From an uncultured Actinomycetes bacterium (GTDB taxonomy: Bacteria > Actinomycetota > Acidimicrobiia > Acidimicrobiales > Acidimicrobilacustridaceae): a DNA stretch of 5,734 nt. Under the pieces are notes generated by a model. The model saw nothing but the letters and a program-made list of their open reading frames with translations. It was not told where the DNA came from and did not search any database. The stretch is from positions 1 to 5,734 of the forward strand of contig CAMFLJ010000252.1 in assembly GCA_945957335.1 (NCBI GenBank), given 5' to 3'. Shown piece after piece: positions 1 through 5,734 of this stretch (within the stretch, counting starts at the first letter, position 1; the number at the start of each line of letters is the position of its first letter). Position numbers and translations under genes: made by a program.

Positions 1-356
1 CCCCGCACCCGGTCGCCGAGCTGGCGCAGGGTCTCACCGCCGGGCGGGCAGAAGTCGACGTCGGCCCGCCACTGCGCCCAGATCTCGGCCGGCACGTCGG
101 CCAGGGGCATGCCGTCGTAGTCGCCGTAGTCGAGCTCGATCCAGCGCTCGTCGATCTCGACGTCGACCCCGAAGGCGGCGGCGGTCTCGCGGGTGCGGGC
201 CAGCGGGCTCGAGATCACCCGGTCGACGGGGCCCACGGCCGCGGCGAGCGCGGCGGCCTGGGCCCGGCCCAGCTCGTCGAGGGGCGGGTCGATGCGGCCC
301 AGCAGGAGCCCGGAGGCGTTGTGGGCGGTGCGGCCGTGGCGGACGACGACGATCAC
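1..356 (-). CDS. Histidine phosphatase family protein (phosphoglycerate mutase-like), 3' end outside window
   Basis: This is the N-terminal 118 residues of a histidine phosphatase (branch 1, phosphoglycerate mutase-like) that runs off the low-coordinate edge without a stop. The product begins MIVVVRHGRTAHN, which carries the family motif: Arg6, His7 (the residue phosphorylated during catalysis) and Gly8. The usual GR-D-PL--LGRAQA stretch follows at about residues 20-34. A second active-site block, SSPLARTRETA, lies at 49-59 (Arg54 likely catalytic), and the expected acid/base Glu74 sits in IELDYGDYDG. The second catalytic His would lie beyond the window. The start is a GTG at 356 with a good ribosome site, GGGGAG, four bases upstream. 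It begins 13 nt after the membrane protein gene stops, so it is probably in the same transcript. The substrate cannot be told: a cobalamin-pathway phosphatase (CobC-like), a phosphoglycerate mutase-like enzyme or a broad phosphatase all fit. In mycobacteria a CobC-like phosphatase domain follows the zinc-ribbon gene, which makes that option attractive (inference). Confidence 0.93.
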   Translation of the reverse strand, partial: MIVVVRHGRTAHNASGLLLGRIDPPLDELGRAQAAALAAAVGPVDRVISSPLARTRETAAAFGVDVEIDERWIELDYGDYDGMPLADVPAEIWAQWRADVDFCPPGGETLRQLGDRVR

Positions 357-369
357 GAGGCTCCCCGGG

Positions 370-867
370 TCAACAGGTGGGCGGCCGCTCGACGACCCGC
401 TCGAGGTGGCCGGTGCGCAGGAAGCGGTCGCGAGTGGGCTTGTCGGCGAAGTCGAACGAGCGCCACGCCCACACCAGGCAGGCGAGGCCGGCGAGCTCCA
501 TCAGCACGGTGACGCCGATCGGGTGACCGACCTCGGGGATCTGCCCGGTGCCGAAGTCGGCGCCCATGACCGGCCACCAGAACACCCGGGGTCGGGCCCA
601 GATGCCGTCGAGCACCAGGTGCATGAGCATGCCGATGGGGATGCCGATCCAGCGCCGGCGCACGAGGCGCCGCTTCTGGGTGGCCAGCATGATGATCGTG
701 AGCAGGGCGACCGAGCCGAGCAGGGTGTGCAGCACCCTCGGCCCGCCGAGCACGACCTCCCCCACCGGCAGGATCGACCCGAGCATCACCAGGCGGTAGT
801 CGAGCGCCGGGCTGCGGAACACCCACCACACGAAGACGAAGCTGACCCCGGCGAACCAGAGGATCAT
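370..867 (-). CDS. Small multi-pass membrane protein, possibly DUF457/YdjM-like metal-dependent hydrolase
   Basis: A 165-residue predicted integral membrane protein with hydrophobic segments at about 1-17, 46-63, 73-89 and 115-135, a basic loop at 65-73 (QKRRLVRRRW) and a soluble charged C-terminal tail from about 138. Two patches recall the DUF457/YdjM family of inner-membrane putative metal-dependent hydrolases: a GSILP segment at 30-34 followed by VLHTLLGS at 45-52, and an HLVLDGIW segment at 83-90 followed by an aromatic FWWPV stretch at 96-100. In those families such His and Asp residues are conserved and proposed to bind metal. Here the Asp usually found after the LP is Val35, so the match is incomplete. 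The ATG at 867 overlaps the stop of the zinc-ribbon gene (ATGA, 864-867). There is no good ribosome site of its own, which suggests translational coupling. The coding call is strong (codon use, no gaps, coherent membrane topology), but the family assignment is tentative and the function unknown. Confidence 0.85.
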   Translation of the reverse strand: MILWFAGVSFVFVWWVFRSPALDYRLVMLGSILPVGEVVLGGPRVLHTLLGSVALLTIIMLATQKRRLVRRRWIGIPIGMLMHLVLDGIWARPRVFWWPVMGADFGTGQIPEVGHPIGVTVLMELAGLACLVWAWRSFDFADKPTRDRFLRTGHLERVVERPPTC

Positions 868-1577
868 CGGACCAGCAGCCGCCCGCAGTCGGGGCAGTGC
901 ACCACGGCGTCGGCCGGCAGGCGCTTGATCTGGTCGACCTCGGCGGCGGCGAGCGACAGGAAGCAGCCCTGGCAGGTGCCGCCCACCAGCTTGGCCACCG
1001 CCACGCCGCCCATCGACGGGCGCAGGTGCTCGTACTCGGTCAGCAGCCCCTCGGGGACCTCGGCCACGAGCGCGGCCCGGGCGGCCTCGACCTCGGCCAG
1101 CTCGGCGGCGACGGCGGCCTCGGCGGCGGCGAGCGAGGCCTCGACCTCGGTCCGCTCGGCGGCGATGGCCACGAGGGCGGCGTCGCTGGCGGCCAGGGCC
1201 TCGTCGAGCGGCTCGATCTGCTCCATGAGCTCGAGCACCTGGTCCTCGAGCTGCGACTGGCGCCGCTTCAGCGAGTCGAGGTCGGCCTGGAGCGCCTGGG
1301 CCTCCTTGGGCGAGGTGACCCCGCCGCCGTAGAGCTGCTGGTCGACGTGGGCGACCTTCTCCTCGACCGTGGCCACCTCGTCCTCGACGCGCTTCTGCTC
1401 GCGCCCGAGCTCGTCGCGGGTGGTGCGGGGCTCGACGACCTCGGCCTCGACGGCGGCCCGGCGCCGGTCGAGCTCGACCAGCGCGGCCCGCTCGGGGAGC
1501 GTCTCGTGCCGGTGCCGGAGCTGGTCGGCGTGGGTGTCGTTGGCCTGGAGGTCGAGCAGGTGGTCGAGGTCGCTCAC
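864..1577 (-). CDS. Coiled-coil protein with C-terminal C4 zinc ribbon (COG1579 / CT398-like)
   Basis: About 237 residues. The N-terminal two-thirds (about 5-175) is an almost continuous Ala/Glu-rich helical region with heptad character. It is interrupted near residues 83-92 by an LYGGGVTSPKE hinge and followed by LDSLKRRQSQLEDQVLELME, the most conserved part of this family. The C-terminus is a zinc ribbon: Cys202-x2-Cys205 (GTCQGC) and Cys228-x2-Cys231 (HCPDCG). Length and layout match COG1579 proteins such as mycobacterial Rv2229c; a nucleic-acid or protein-binding role is proposed for them but not settled. I favour the GTG at 1577, giving M-SDLDHLLDLQ, because family members normally begin this way and GGAG lies just upstream, although only two bases away. 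An in-frame GTG at 1595 adding six residues is possible. The stop overlaps the next gene by 4 nt (ATGA). It is preceded by the largest gap in the window, so transcription may begin here. Confidence 0.93.
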   Translation of the reverse strand: MSDLDHLLDLQANDTHADQLRHRHETLPERAALVELDRRRAAVEAEVVEPRTTRDELGREQKRVEDEVATVEEKVAHVDQQLYGGGVTSPKEAQALQADLDSLKRRQSQLEDQVLELMEQIEPLDEALAASDAALVAIAAERTEVEASLAAAEAAVAAELAEVEAARAALVAEVPEGLLTEYEHLRPSMGGVAVAKLVGGTCQGCFLSLAAAEVDQIKRLPADAVVHCPDCGRLLVR

Positions 1578-1616
1578 CGCTCCAGCTTCACCCACCCGGG
1601 ACCGGTCCGTCGCATC

Positions 1617-1643
1617 GGCCCGCCCACGGGCCGCGGCCGGGCC
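1617..1643. repeat. GC-rich inverted repeat in the gap after the penicillin-binding protein gene
   Basis: Directly after the stop of the penicillin-binding protein gene, GGCCCG (1617-1622) pairs with CGGGCC (1638-1643), and the loop contains the start of a perfect 10-base palindrome GGCCGCGGCC (1629-1638). It could form an RNA hairpin that ends or attenuates transcription before the zinc-ribbon gene. There is no T-run on either side, so it is not a canonical intrinsic terminator, and such pairings arise easily by chance at this GC content. Confidence 0.25.
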
Positions 1644-3830
1644 CTACTGGCCGGGGAACTTCCGCGGCTTGGTGGTGGTCGTGGGCACCGGTGCGGTGGT
1701 CGGCGTGGGCACCGTGGTCGGCGTGGTGTCGCCGGGGACCGTGGTGGCCGTGGGGTCGGTGGCGGTGCCCGTCTGCGGCCTGAGGTAGCTGGGTGCGCTG
1801 CCCCCGTTGAGGGTGCCGTAGGGGTCGGCCGCGCCCGCGGCGGGACGACTTCCCCGGGGCAGTGGGTCGCACGTCGGGAAGTCGGCGACCGGTTTGTTCT
1901 CGGCCTTCAGGTACGCCGAGTTCATGGCCTGCCACGCCTTGGCCGGGTAGAGGCCGCCGAAGAGCTCCTGGCCGTAGATGCGGGGCATCGACTTGGCCTC
2001 ACCCGGGAAGCCCATCCAGACCGCGGTGGTGAGGTAGGGCGTGAAGCCGACGAACCAGGTGTCGGTGTTGGCGTTGGTGGTGCCGGTCTTGCCGGCCGCC
2101 GGCTGGGCACCCAGCTGGGCGTTCGTGCCGGTGCCGCGCTCGACATTGTGCTGGAGGATCTCGGTGGCCAGGCAGGCGGTCTGGCTGCTGAAGGCCCGGG
2201 TGGGGTTCGGGGTGTGGCTGATCAGCACGTTGCCGTTGCGGTCCTCGACCCGATCGATGAAGTAGGCGGGGTTGTGCACGCCGGCGTTGGAGATGGCCGT
2301 GTAGGCCGACGCCATCTCGAGCGGGGTCACGTTGAACACGCCGAGCGGGAGCGGGATGACCCGGGGGTCGAAGTTGGAGCTGACGCCGAGCTTCTTGGCC
2401 ATGTCGATGACGTTCTGGCGCCCGACGGTGGCACCGAGGCGCACGTAGGCGCCGTTCGACGAGGCGGTGGTGATGCTGTCGAGGGTGCCGCCCGTGCCGG
2501 AGATCGTGTACGGGTTCGGCGAGCCGCCCGGGTTGGGCCAGCTGCCGGTGCCGGCCACGTAGTCGTTGGGCTGCACGCCCTGCTCGAGGGCGGTGAGCAT
2601 CACGAAGGTCTTGAACGACGAGCCGGTCTGGCGGCCGCCGTTGCCGTCGACGCCGTCGTAGGTGGCGATGTCGTACTGGAAGTTGCTGAACCCGGGCCCG
2701 CCCACGACGGCCCGCACCGCGCCGGTGGGGTCGACCGACACCATCGCCATGGTGATGCCCTGGTCGGTGGCGACCGAGGGCAGCGTGGTGCGCTGGGCCT
2801 CGTCGGCCGCGGCCTGCACCACGGGGTCGATGGTCGTGTAGATCTTCAGGCCGCCGCCGTAGTAGGTGTTCGCCCGCTCGGTGGGGGTGGCGCCGAGGCG
2901 GGGGTCGTTCAGCAGCTCGTCGCGCACGCGGGCCACGAAGTAGCTGTCGGGCGGCGGCTGCACGATCTCGCCGCAGTCGGCGGGACGGGGCCCGGCCACG
3001 CCGGTGCAACGGCCCGACGGCAGGGGGAAGAGCTTGGTGTAGGCGCCCTGGTCGCGGGTGAGCGCGCCGTAGGCGACGATGCGGTCGACGGCGATGTCAC
3101 GCTGCTTCTTGGCCACGTCGGGGTGCAGGATCGGGTCGTAGGCGAGCGGGTTGGAGATGAGCGCGGCGAGCATCGCCCCCTCGGCCCAGCCGAGCTCGCT
3201 GACGTTCTTGCCCCAGTAGGTCTCGGCCGCGGCCTGCACGCCGTAGGCGCCGTTCCCGAAGTAGACGGTGTTGAGGTAGGCCTCGAGGATCTGGTCCTTC
3301 GACATCTGGTTCTCGAGCCGCAGGGCCAGCGCCGCTTCCTTGACCTTGCGGTTGAGCACCCGGTCGTCGTTCAGGAGGGCGTTCTTCACGAGCTGCTGGG
3401 TGATGGTCGAGCCGCCCTGCTCGACCCCACCGGCCTGCACGTTCTCGACCATGGCCCGGGTGAGGGCCCGCACGTTCACGCCGCCGTGGCGGTAGAACTC
3501 GGCGTCCTCGACGGCGAGGATGGCGTCCTTCACCTGGTCGGGGACCTGGTCGAGGGTGACCGGCTCGCGGTTCTCGACGCCGTGCACGGTGGCGAGCAGC
3601 GATCCGTCGGAGGCGAAGACCTCGGAGCGCACGGCGTAGTCGTCGAACTTGGTGAGGTCGATGTCCTCGCCGCTGCCCTGGCCGGCGGTGGCCACCTTGC
3701 CGAGCGCGGGGACCGCGACGATGGTCGCGACGGCGAGCACCGCCCCGGCCACGAGGATCGTGACCACGTACACGCCGAGCTTCTTCACCGCCGGCCACAG
3801 TACCGGCGGCCCGCGGCCACCCAGCGTCAC
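1644..3830 (-). CDS. Class A penicillin-binding protein: bifunctional peptidoglycan glycosyltransferase/transpeptidase
   Basis: A complete 728-residue class A PBP that polymerises lipid II glycan strands and cross-links stem peptides on the outer face of the membrane. It has a short cytoplasmic tail, one membrane anchor at about 17-42, a GT51 glycosyltransferase domain at about 75-255 and a transpeptidase domain at about 355-645. GT51 motifs: EDAEFYRHGG (108-117, catalytic Glu108), GGSTITQQLVKN (139-150), RKVKE (161-165, second Glu165) and ILEAYLNTVYFGNGAYG (181-197). Transpeptidase motifs: SSFK (404-407, nucleophile Ser404), SSN (457-459) and KTGTT (581-585). All catalytic residues are present, so it should be active and beta-lactam sensitive. 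No PASTA domain is visible; the C-terminus ends in a Thr/Pro-rich tail (about 690-720). Four cysteines (275, 286, 553, 654) all lie outside the membrane. The GTG at 3830 gives MTLGGRGPPV; an in-frame GTG at 3788 (just before KKLGVYVV) is an alternative, and neither has a clear ribosome site. It starts 19 nt after the crotonase stop. Confidence 0.97.
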   Translation of the reverse strand: MTLGGRGPPVLWPAVKKLGVYVVTILVAGAVLAVATIVAVPALGKVATAGQGSGEDIDLTKFDDYAVRSEVFASDGSLLATVHGVENREPVTLDQVPDQVKDAILAVEDAEFYRHGGVNVRALTRAMVENVQAGGVEQGGSTITQQLVKNALLNDDRVLNRKVKEAALALRLENQMSKDQILEAYLNTVYFGNGAYGVQAAAETYWGKNVSELGWAEGAMLAALISNPLAYDPILHPDVAKKQRDIAVDRIVAYGALTRDQGAYTKLFPLPSGRCTGVAGPRPADCGEIVQPPPDSYFVARVRDELLNDPRLGATPTERANTYYGGGLKIYTTIDPVVQAAADEAQRTTLPSVATDQGITMAMVSVDPTGAVRAVVGGPGFSNFQYDIATYDGVDGNGGRQTGSSFKTFVMLTALEQGVQPNDYVAGTGSWPNPGGSPNPYTISGTGGTLDSITTASSNGAYVRLGATVGRQNVIDMAKKLGVSSNFDPRVIPLPLGVFNVTPLEMASAYTAISNAGVHNPAYFIDRVEDRNGNVLISHTPNPTRAFSSQTACLATEILQHNVERGTGTNAQLGAQPAAGKTGTTNANTDTWFVGFTPYLTTAVWMGFPGEAKSMPRIYGQELFGGLYPAKAWQAMNSAYLKAENKPVADFPTCDPLPRGSRPAAGAADPYGTLNGGSAPSYLRPQTGTATDPTATTVPGDTTPTTVPTPTTAPVPTTTTKPRKFPGQ
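1681..1731. repeat. Short direct repeats encoding the Thr/Pro tail of the penicillin-binding protein
   Basis: The 13-mer GTGGTCGGCGTGG occurs at 1696-1708 and again at 1714-1726, an 18-base period (six codons). GTGGGCACCG occurs at 1681-1690 and 1705-1714. These lie in frame inside the penicillin-binding protein gene and encode its repetitive tail of Thr, Pro and Val (such as TTVPTPTTAP). Replication slippage here would lengthen or shorten the tail without a frameshift. Confidence 0.7.
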
Positions 3831-3849
3831 CCGCCGGGTGGCCGACGGT

Positions 3850-4635
3850 TCACGAGCGGGGCCACTCCGGCGGGCGCTTCTGGAGGAAGGCGTCCATGCC
3901 CTCGCGCATCTCGGGCCGCTCGATGGCCCGGAAGAACATGCCGTAGTCCATCTGGGGAAGGCGCGAGTTGAGCTCGCGCTTCACGTCGAACCGGGCCTGG
4001 GGGCCGGTGAGGGCGATCTGCCCGAGGACCCACTCGACGTGGTCGTCGAGCTCGTCGTGGGGCACGACCTTGCCCACGATGCCGATCGCCTCGGCCTCCT
4101 GGGCCGAGATCTCGGCCGCGGTGAAGTAGAGGTACCGGGCCTTCGCCAGCCCGGCGACCTCGGCCAGGCGGGCCGACATGAACGGGTCGGGGATGCCGCG
4201 CAGCAGCTCGGGCACCCGGAACCGGGCCTGGTCGGAGGCGACGGAGATGTCGCAGCACAGGGTGAGGTCGAGCCCACCGGCGTGGCACAGGCCGTTGACC
4301 TTGGCCACCCAGAGCTTGCGGCAGCGCTCGATGTGGCGGAACGGGAAGTGGTCGGTGGAGTCCCACTCGGTGTTCAGCGCCTCGAGGTCCTCGGCCCGGC
4401 CGCCCATGTCGCCGCCGGCACCGAACCACTTGTCGGTGCCGGTGAGGCAGACGGCGTCGAGGTCGCGCTGCGAGTCGGCCCAGACCGCGGCGCGCTTGAT
4501 GCCGCGGTACATGTCCTGGGTGAAGGCGTTGCGGCGTTCGACGCGGTCGATCTGGAGGTGCAGCACGCGGCCGCGCACCTCGGCGTGGATGAAGCGGGTG
4601 CCGAGGTCGGGTGCGGTCAGCTCGATGTCGGCCAT
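3850..4635 (-). CDS. Enoyl-CoA hydratase/isomerase (crotonase) family protein
   Basis: A complete 261-residue crotonase-fold protein, the usual length for the family. These cytoplasmic enzymes bind acyl-CoA thioesters and stabilise an enolate in an oxyanion hole. Visible hallmarks: the ERRNAFT segment near 33-39 at the CoA-binding site; FGAGGDM (71-77), with Ala73 as first oxyanion-hole residue; HAGGLDLTLCCDISVASDQARF (118-139), with Gly120 as the second; and VPELLRGIPDPF (141-152), where Glu143 aligns with rat mitochondrial enoyl-CoA hydratase Glu164. At the position of rat Glu144 there is Asp123, so one of two catalytic acids is shortened. The exact reaction (hydratase, isomerase, dehydratase or C-C hydrolase) is open. 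The ATG at 4635 shares its A with the TGA of the amidohydrolase gene (TGATG), and only a weak ribosome site is seen, so translation is probably coupled. The frame stays open further upstream, but that extension lies inside the amidohydrolase gene and has no crotonase features. Confidence 0.95.
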   Translation of the reverse strand: MADIELTAPDLGTRFIHAEVRGRVLHLQIDRVERRNAFTQDMYRGIKRAAVWADSQRDLDAVCLTGTDKWFGAGGDMGGRAEDLEALNTEWDSTDHFPFRHIERCRKLWVAKVNGLCHAGGLDLTLCCDISVASDQARFRVPELLRGIPDPFMSARLAEVAGLAKARYLYFTAAEISAQEAEAIGIVGKVVPHDELDDHVEWVLGQIALTGPQARFDVKRELNSRLPQMDYGMFFRAIERPEMREGMDAFLQKRPPEWPRS

Positions 4636-5654
4636 CAGAGGCCGTAGACCTTCGCCGCGTTGCCCCACAGGACCTTCTCGGTGACGTCGTCGGCGACGCC
4701 GGCGAAGAGCTTCTCGGCGTAGTCGCGGGGCCGCTGGGCCGGCGTCATGGGGCCGGGGTGCTGGCAGGTGGGGTGCGGGTAGTCGGTCTCGAACAGGATG
4801 TTGTCCGGGTAGCGGGCGACGGTGTCGAGGGCCGACTGCTGCTCGAACCAGAAGCAGCCGTAGAGCTGGCGGCGGAAGTACTCGCTCGGCAGGAGGTCGT
4901 ACTCGGGGTGCTCCACGCGGGGGCCGCCGTTGAGCCACTGCCAGTCGAAGGTCTCGAGGGCGGAGGGGATCCAGCCCGCGCCGCTCTCGACGGAGACGAG
5001 CTTGAGCTCCGGGAAGCGGTGGCACACGCCGCCGAAGATGAGGTCGGCCATGCAGCGCATGTTGTCCATGAAGATGAGCGAGCTGACCTTGGCGAAGTTG
5101 GTCATCCAGCCCATGCCGGCCGTGTCCTCGAACTGGGTGCCCATCGAGCCGCCGCCGACGTGGAAGTTGACGGCGATGCCCGCCTCCTGGGCGCGGGCCC
5201 AGATCGGGTCCCAGTGGGTGTGGGCCAGGGCTGGCATCCCGTAGTCCTGGGGCTGGTTGCAGAAGTTGATCGCCCGGTGGCCCATGTCGATGCACCGCTC
5301 CATCTCGGAGATGGCGAGGTCGAGGTCCCAGAACGGCAGCGCCGTGATCGGGATGAGGCGGGCCGGGTCGGCCGAGCACCAGTCGGTGAGGAAGTCGTTG
5401 TAGGCCCGCACGCACTGGGCGACGAGCTCCCGGTCGCCGAGGCGGAGGAAGTAGCCGTTCCCGAAGCCGCCGACGTTCGGGTAGAGGATCTGGGCGTCGA
5501 TGCCCTCGCGGTCGAGGAACTCGAGGCGGGCCTTGGCGTCGTACATCGCGGGAGCGATGTCGTCGTAGGTCTCGGGGATCGAGGCCGGCATGATGCCGTC
5601 GTGCCCGGCCATCGAGTAGTAGCCGGGCGAGCCGATGCGCTCACCGTTCACCAT
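4635..5654 (-). CDS. Amidohydrolase-2 family metal-dependent hydrolase/decarboxylase, N-terminus apparently missing
   Basis: 339 residues from the first ATG. The protein has the TIM-barrel pattern of the amidohydrolase-2 family, which contains metal-dependent decarboxylases and hydrolases such as ACMSD and resorcylate decarboxylase relatives. Landmarks: ARLEFLDREGIDAQILYPNVGG (42-63); NFHVGGGSMG (163-172) with probable metal ligand His165; CHRFPELKLVSVESGAGWIP (211-230) with His212 and Glu223; ILFETDYPHP (286-295) with catalytic/metal Asp291 and His294; and the typical C-terminal LWGNAAKVYGL. Substrate unknown; coupling to a crotonase suggests catabolism of a cyclic or branched carboxylate. 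Family members normally begin earlier, with a first strand carrying an acidic/His metal site (DxHxxEP-like). That segment is absent here. The frame continues plausibly upstream (YIERIDGRDTW) but meets TGA at 5721-5723, with no ATG, GTG or TTG between. The ATG at 5654 also lacks a clear ribosome site. The gene may be truncated, frameshifted or joined to foreign sequence at the window edge. Confidence 0.85.
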   Translation of the reverse strand: MVNGERIGSPGYYSMAGHDGIMPASIPETYDDIAPAMYDAKARLEFLDREGIDAQILYPNVGGFGNGYFLRLGDRELVAQCVRAYNDFLTDWCSADPARLIPITALPFWDLDLAISEMERCIDMGHRAINFCNQPQDYGMPALAHTHWDPIWARAQEAGIAVNFHVGGGSMGTQFEDTAGMGWMTNFAKVSSLIFMDNMRCMADLIFGGVCHRFPELKLVSVESGAGWIPSALETFDWQWLNGGPRVEHPEYDLLPSEYFRRQLYGCFWFEQQSALDTVARYPDNILFETDYPHPTCQHPGPMTPAQRPRDYAEKLFAGVADDVTEKVLWGNAAKVYGL

Positions 5655-5684
5655 CCAGGTGTCGCGGCCGTCGATGCGCTCGAT

Positions 5685-5734
5685 GTAAGTCGTCTGCGTT
5701 CCGACGATAAAGCGTCGACTTCAGATCGCGACAA
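5685..5734. other. Lower-GC segment interrupting the amidohydrolase 5' region
   Basis: By hand count 26 of the last 50 bases are G or C (52%), against roughly 70% elsewhere. On the minus strand the amidohydrolase frame ends at TGA (5721-5723), and the residues read from 5720 to about 5690 (SRRFIVGTQTT) do not resemble the family. An inverted pair AAGTCG (5687-5692) / CGACTT (5716-5721) lies inside. A weak promoter-like pair on the minus strand, TTGTCG (5734-5729) and TTTATC (5711-5706) separated by 17 bases, is possible but poor. It may be a promoter/leader, the edge of an inserted element or an assembly junction; the window ends too soon to decide. Confidence 0.45.

Noticed and set aside
1080..1200. 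GCGGCG-type repeats that look like a tandem repeat
   Set aside because: They are the codons of an Ala/Glu-rich coiled coil in the zinc-ribbon protein, not an independent repeat array.
193..1332. A 379-codon open frame on the plus strand
   Set aside because: Low-complexity Ala/Ser/Arg-rich product antisense to the phosphatase, membrane protein and zinc-ribbon genes; a composition artefact.
1617..1643. Intrinsic terminator after the penicillin-binding protein gene
   Set aside because: A hairpin can be drawn, but no T-tract follows, and at this GC content such stems are common. Kept only as a low-confidence inverted repeat.
897..3971. A 1024-codon open frame on the plus strand, opposite three genes
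   Set aside because: It is antisense to the zinc-ribbon and penicillin-binding protein genes, both of which show full domain motifs. Its product is Gly/Val/Leu/His/Arg-rich with no recognisable domain, as expected when a high-GC gene is read on the opposite strand with few stop codons.
4636..5415. Possible 260-residue N-terminal extension of the crotonase
   Set aside because: The extra sequence is Arg/Pro/His-rich shadow coding inside the amidohydrolase gene. The crotonase fold is complete from the ATG at 4635, at normal family length.
5706..5734. Sigma70-type promoter for the amidohydrolase (TTGTCG, 17-base spacer, TTTATC on the minus strand)
   Set aside because: The spacing is right, but the boxes match consensus at only four and three of six positions, and the native-looking reading frame continues upstream of the ATG, which argues against a start here. 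Not listed as a separate promoter.

Overview
The window is very GC-rich and almost entirely coding. All recognisable genes lie on the minus strand, so they are transcribed from high to low coordinates. Codon third positions are overwhelmingly G or C, and GTG starts are common. The mix of genes (class A penicillin-binding protein with a Thr/Pro-rich tail, COG1579-type coiled-coil/zinc-ribbon protein, histidine phosphatase, stand-alone amidohydrolase and crotonase genes) points to a high-GC actinobacterium. An Acidimicrobiia-like lineage is my best guess, but it rests on general resemblance and not on any marker gene.

Layout in order of transcription. First comes an amidohydrolase-2 family metal-dependent hydrolase (5654 to 4635), whose 5' end is abnormal. 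It is joined by a TGATG stop/start overlap to an enoyl-CoA hydratase/isomerase family protein (4635 to 3850). These two look like a small catabolic module acting on CoA thioesters or on a ring or branched carboxylic substrate. After 19 nt comes a complete bifunctional class A penicillin-binding protein (3830 to 1644). After the only real gap (about 50-65 nt, holding a GC-rich inverted repeat) comes a second tight cluster: a COG1579-like coiled-coil/zinc-ribbon protein (1577 to 864), an ATGA overlap to a small multi-pass membrane protein (867 to 370), then 13 nt to a histidine phosphatase (356 to beyond position 1) that runs off the window. No stretch over 300 bases lacks a gene.

The amidohydrolase and crotonase are probably co-translated and act in the same cytoplasmic degradation route. 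The penicillin-binding protein builds peptidoglycan outside the membrane and is probably functionally independent. The zinc-ribbon/membrane protein/phosphatase trio is tightly coupled but has no established joint function. I saw no tRNA, rRNA, CRISPR array, insertion sequence or phage gene. I also found no convincing evidence of a new defence or mobile system. The points most worth checking are the anomalous, lower-GC last ~50 bases that cut into the amidohydrolase N-terminus, the Glu-to-Asp change at a catalytic position in the crotonase, and the membrane protein wedged into the zinc-ribbon/phosphatase cluster.
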